Shown here: piece by piece, positions 63,291-64,000 of the stretch
Layout: the number at the start of each line of letters is the position of its first letter
How positions within the stretch are numbered: the stretch's first letter is position 1
Assembly: GCF_025465275.1 (NCBI RefSeq)
Contig: NZ_JAODNK010000027.1
Location: 62,001 to 126,000 of the forward strand
Reading direction: 5' to 3'
DNA: 64,000 bases
Origin: Nocardia sp.
Lineage (GTDB): Bacteria > Actinomycetota > Actinomycetes > Mycobacteriales > Mycobacteriaceae
Made by a program: the position numbers and the translations under genes
The notes under the pieces: generated by a model
Databases searched by the model: none
What the model was told of the DNA's origin: nothing
The model's input: the letters and a program-made list of their open reading frames with translations, nothing else

Positions 63291-64000
<710 letters not shown>

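Overview
The window is chromosomal DNA from a high-GC actinobacterium of the Mycobacteriales, most likely Nocardia or a close relative. The basis is the gene content, the GTG/TTG starts, the many TetR regulators, the paired WhiJ-type HTH/DUF397 genes, and gene order. From about 27 kb to the right edge the backbone follows the ilvC-ilvN-ilvB, cfp6, DoxX, lppZ, gatB, pfkA, gatA, gatC, ACT protein, ligA order I know from Mycobacterium tuberculosis (Rv3001c-Rv3014c). Here it is interrupted by ilvD, an ABC exporter with a two-component system, two Ser/Thr kinases, two beta-lactamase-like lipoproteins, a secreted phospholipase and other lineage-specific genes.

Region 1 (1-11.3 kb) is accessory. It holds a truncated nucleotidyltransferase, a cold-shock protein, a GHKL ATPase fused to a Shedu-like nuclease domain, a multi-pass membrane protein, an MBL-fold hydrolase, a GNAT/HxlR/nitroreductase cluster with two clear operators, a TetR/MpaB-oxygenase pair whose operator covers the start codon, an AbiEi/DUF559 protein and a WhiJ-like HTH/DUF397 pair.

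Region 2 (11.4-23.2 kb) is a defence island. It opens with a Shedu nuclease coupled to an unknown protein and a decayed IS3-family element. Then follow, on the + strand, a HEPN-domain protein, a GIY-YIG nuclease, a C5-cytosine methyltransferase, a Vsr nuclease with an N-terminal extension and an Eco29kI-type GIY-YIG restriction enzyme. These converge, with one base between them, on a minus-strand pair encoding a Z1-domain SF2 ATPase and a MORC/MutL-like GHKL ATPase. The methylase/Vsr/Z1/GHKL core matches a known restriction-associated theme; the doubled GIY-YIG nucleases, the HEPN protein and the Shedu pair make this version unusual. It is the best candidate for a poorly described system.

Region 3 (23.3-26.9 kb) holds a TetR/SDR pair, a small Trp/Asn/Asp-rich secreted protein and a TetR/membrane-protein pair, each regulator with a visible palindromic operator. 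Region 4 (26.9-33.6 kb) is branched-chain amino acid synthesis: ilvBNC, with an attenuator-like hairpin in the ilvB leader, then cfp6 and ilvD. Region 5 (33.9-49.2 kb) covers DoxX, LppZ, a graveyard of three gene fragments, gatB, the ABC exporter with its two-component system, a receptor kinase followed by two paralogous SxxK/SDN/KGG lipoproteins, and pfkA.

Region 6 (49.3-64 kb) has a second HTH/DUF397 pair, a 959-residue tail-anchored kinase, a two-component pair split by a 23-bp tandem repeat array, a phospholipase A2 translationally coupled to an alpha/beta hydrolase, gatA-gatC, an ACT-domain protein, two overlapping secreted-protein genes behind a double dyad, a GNAT enzyme and the 3' part of ligA. 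A 33-bp interspersed repeat occurs in both the ilvN-ilvC gap and the split two-component gap. I saw no rRNA or tRNA genes and no CRISPR array.
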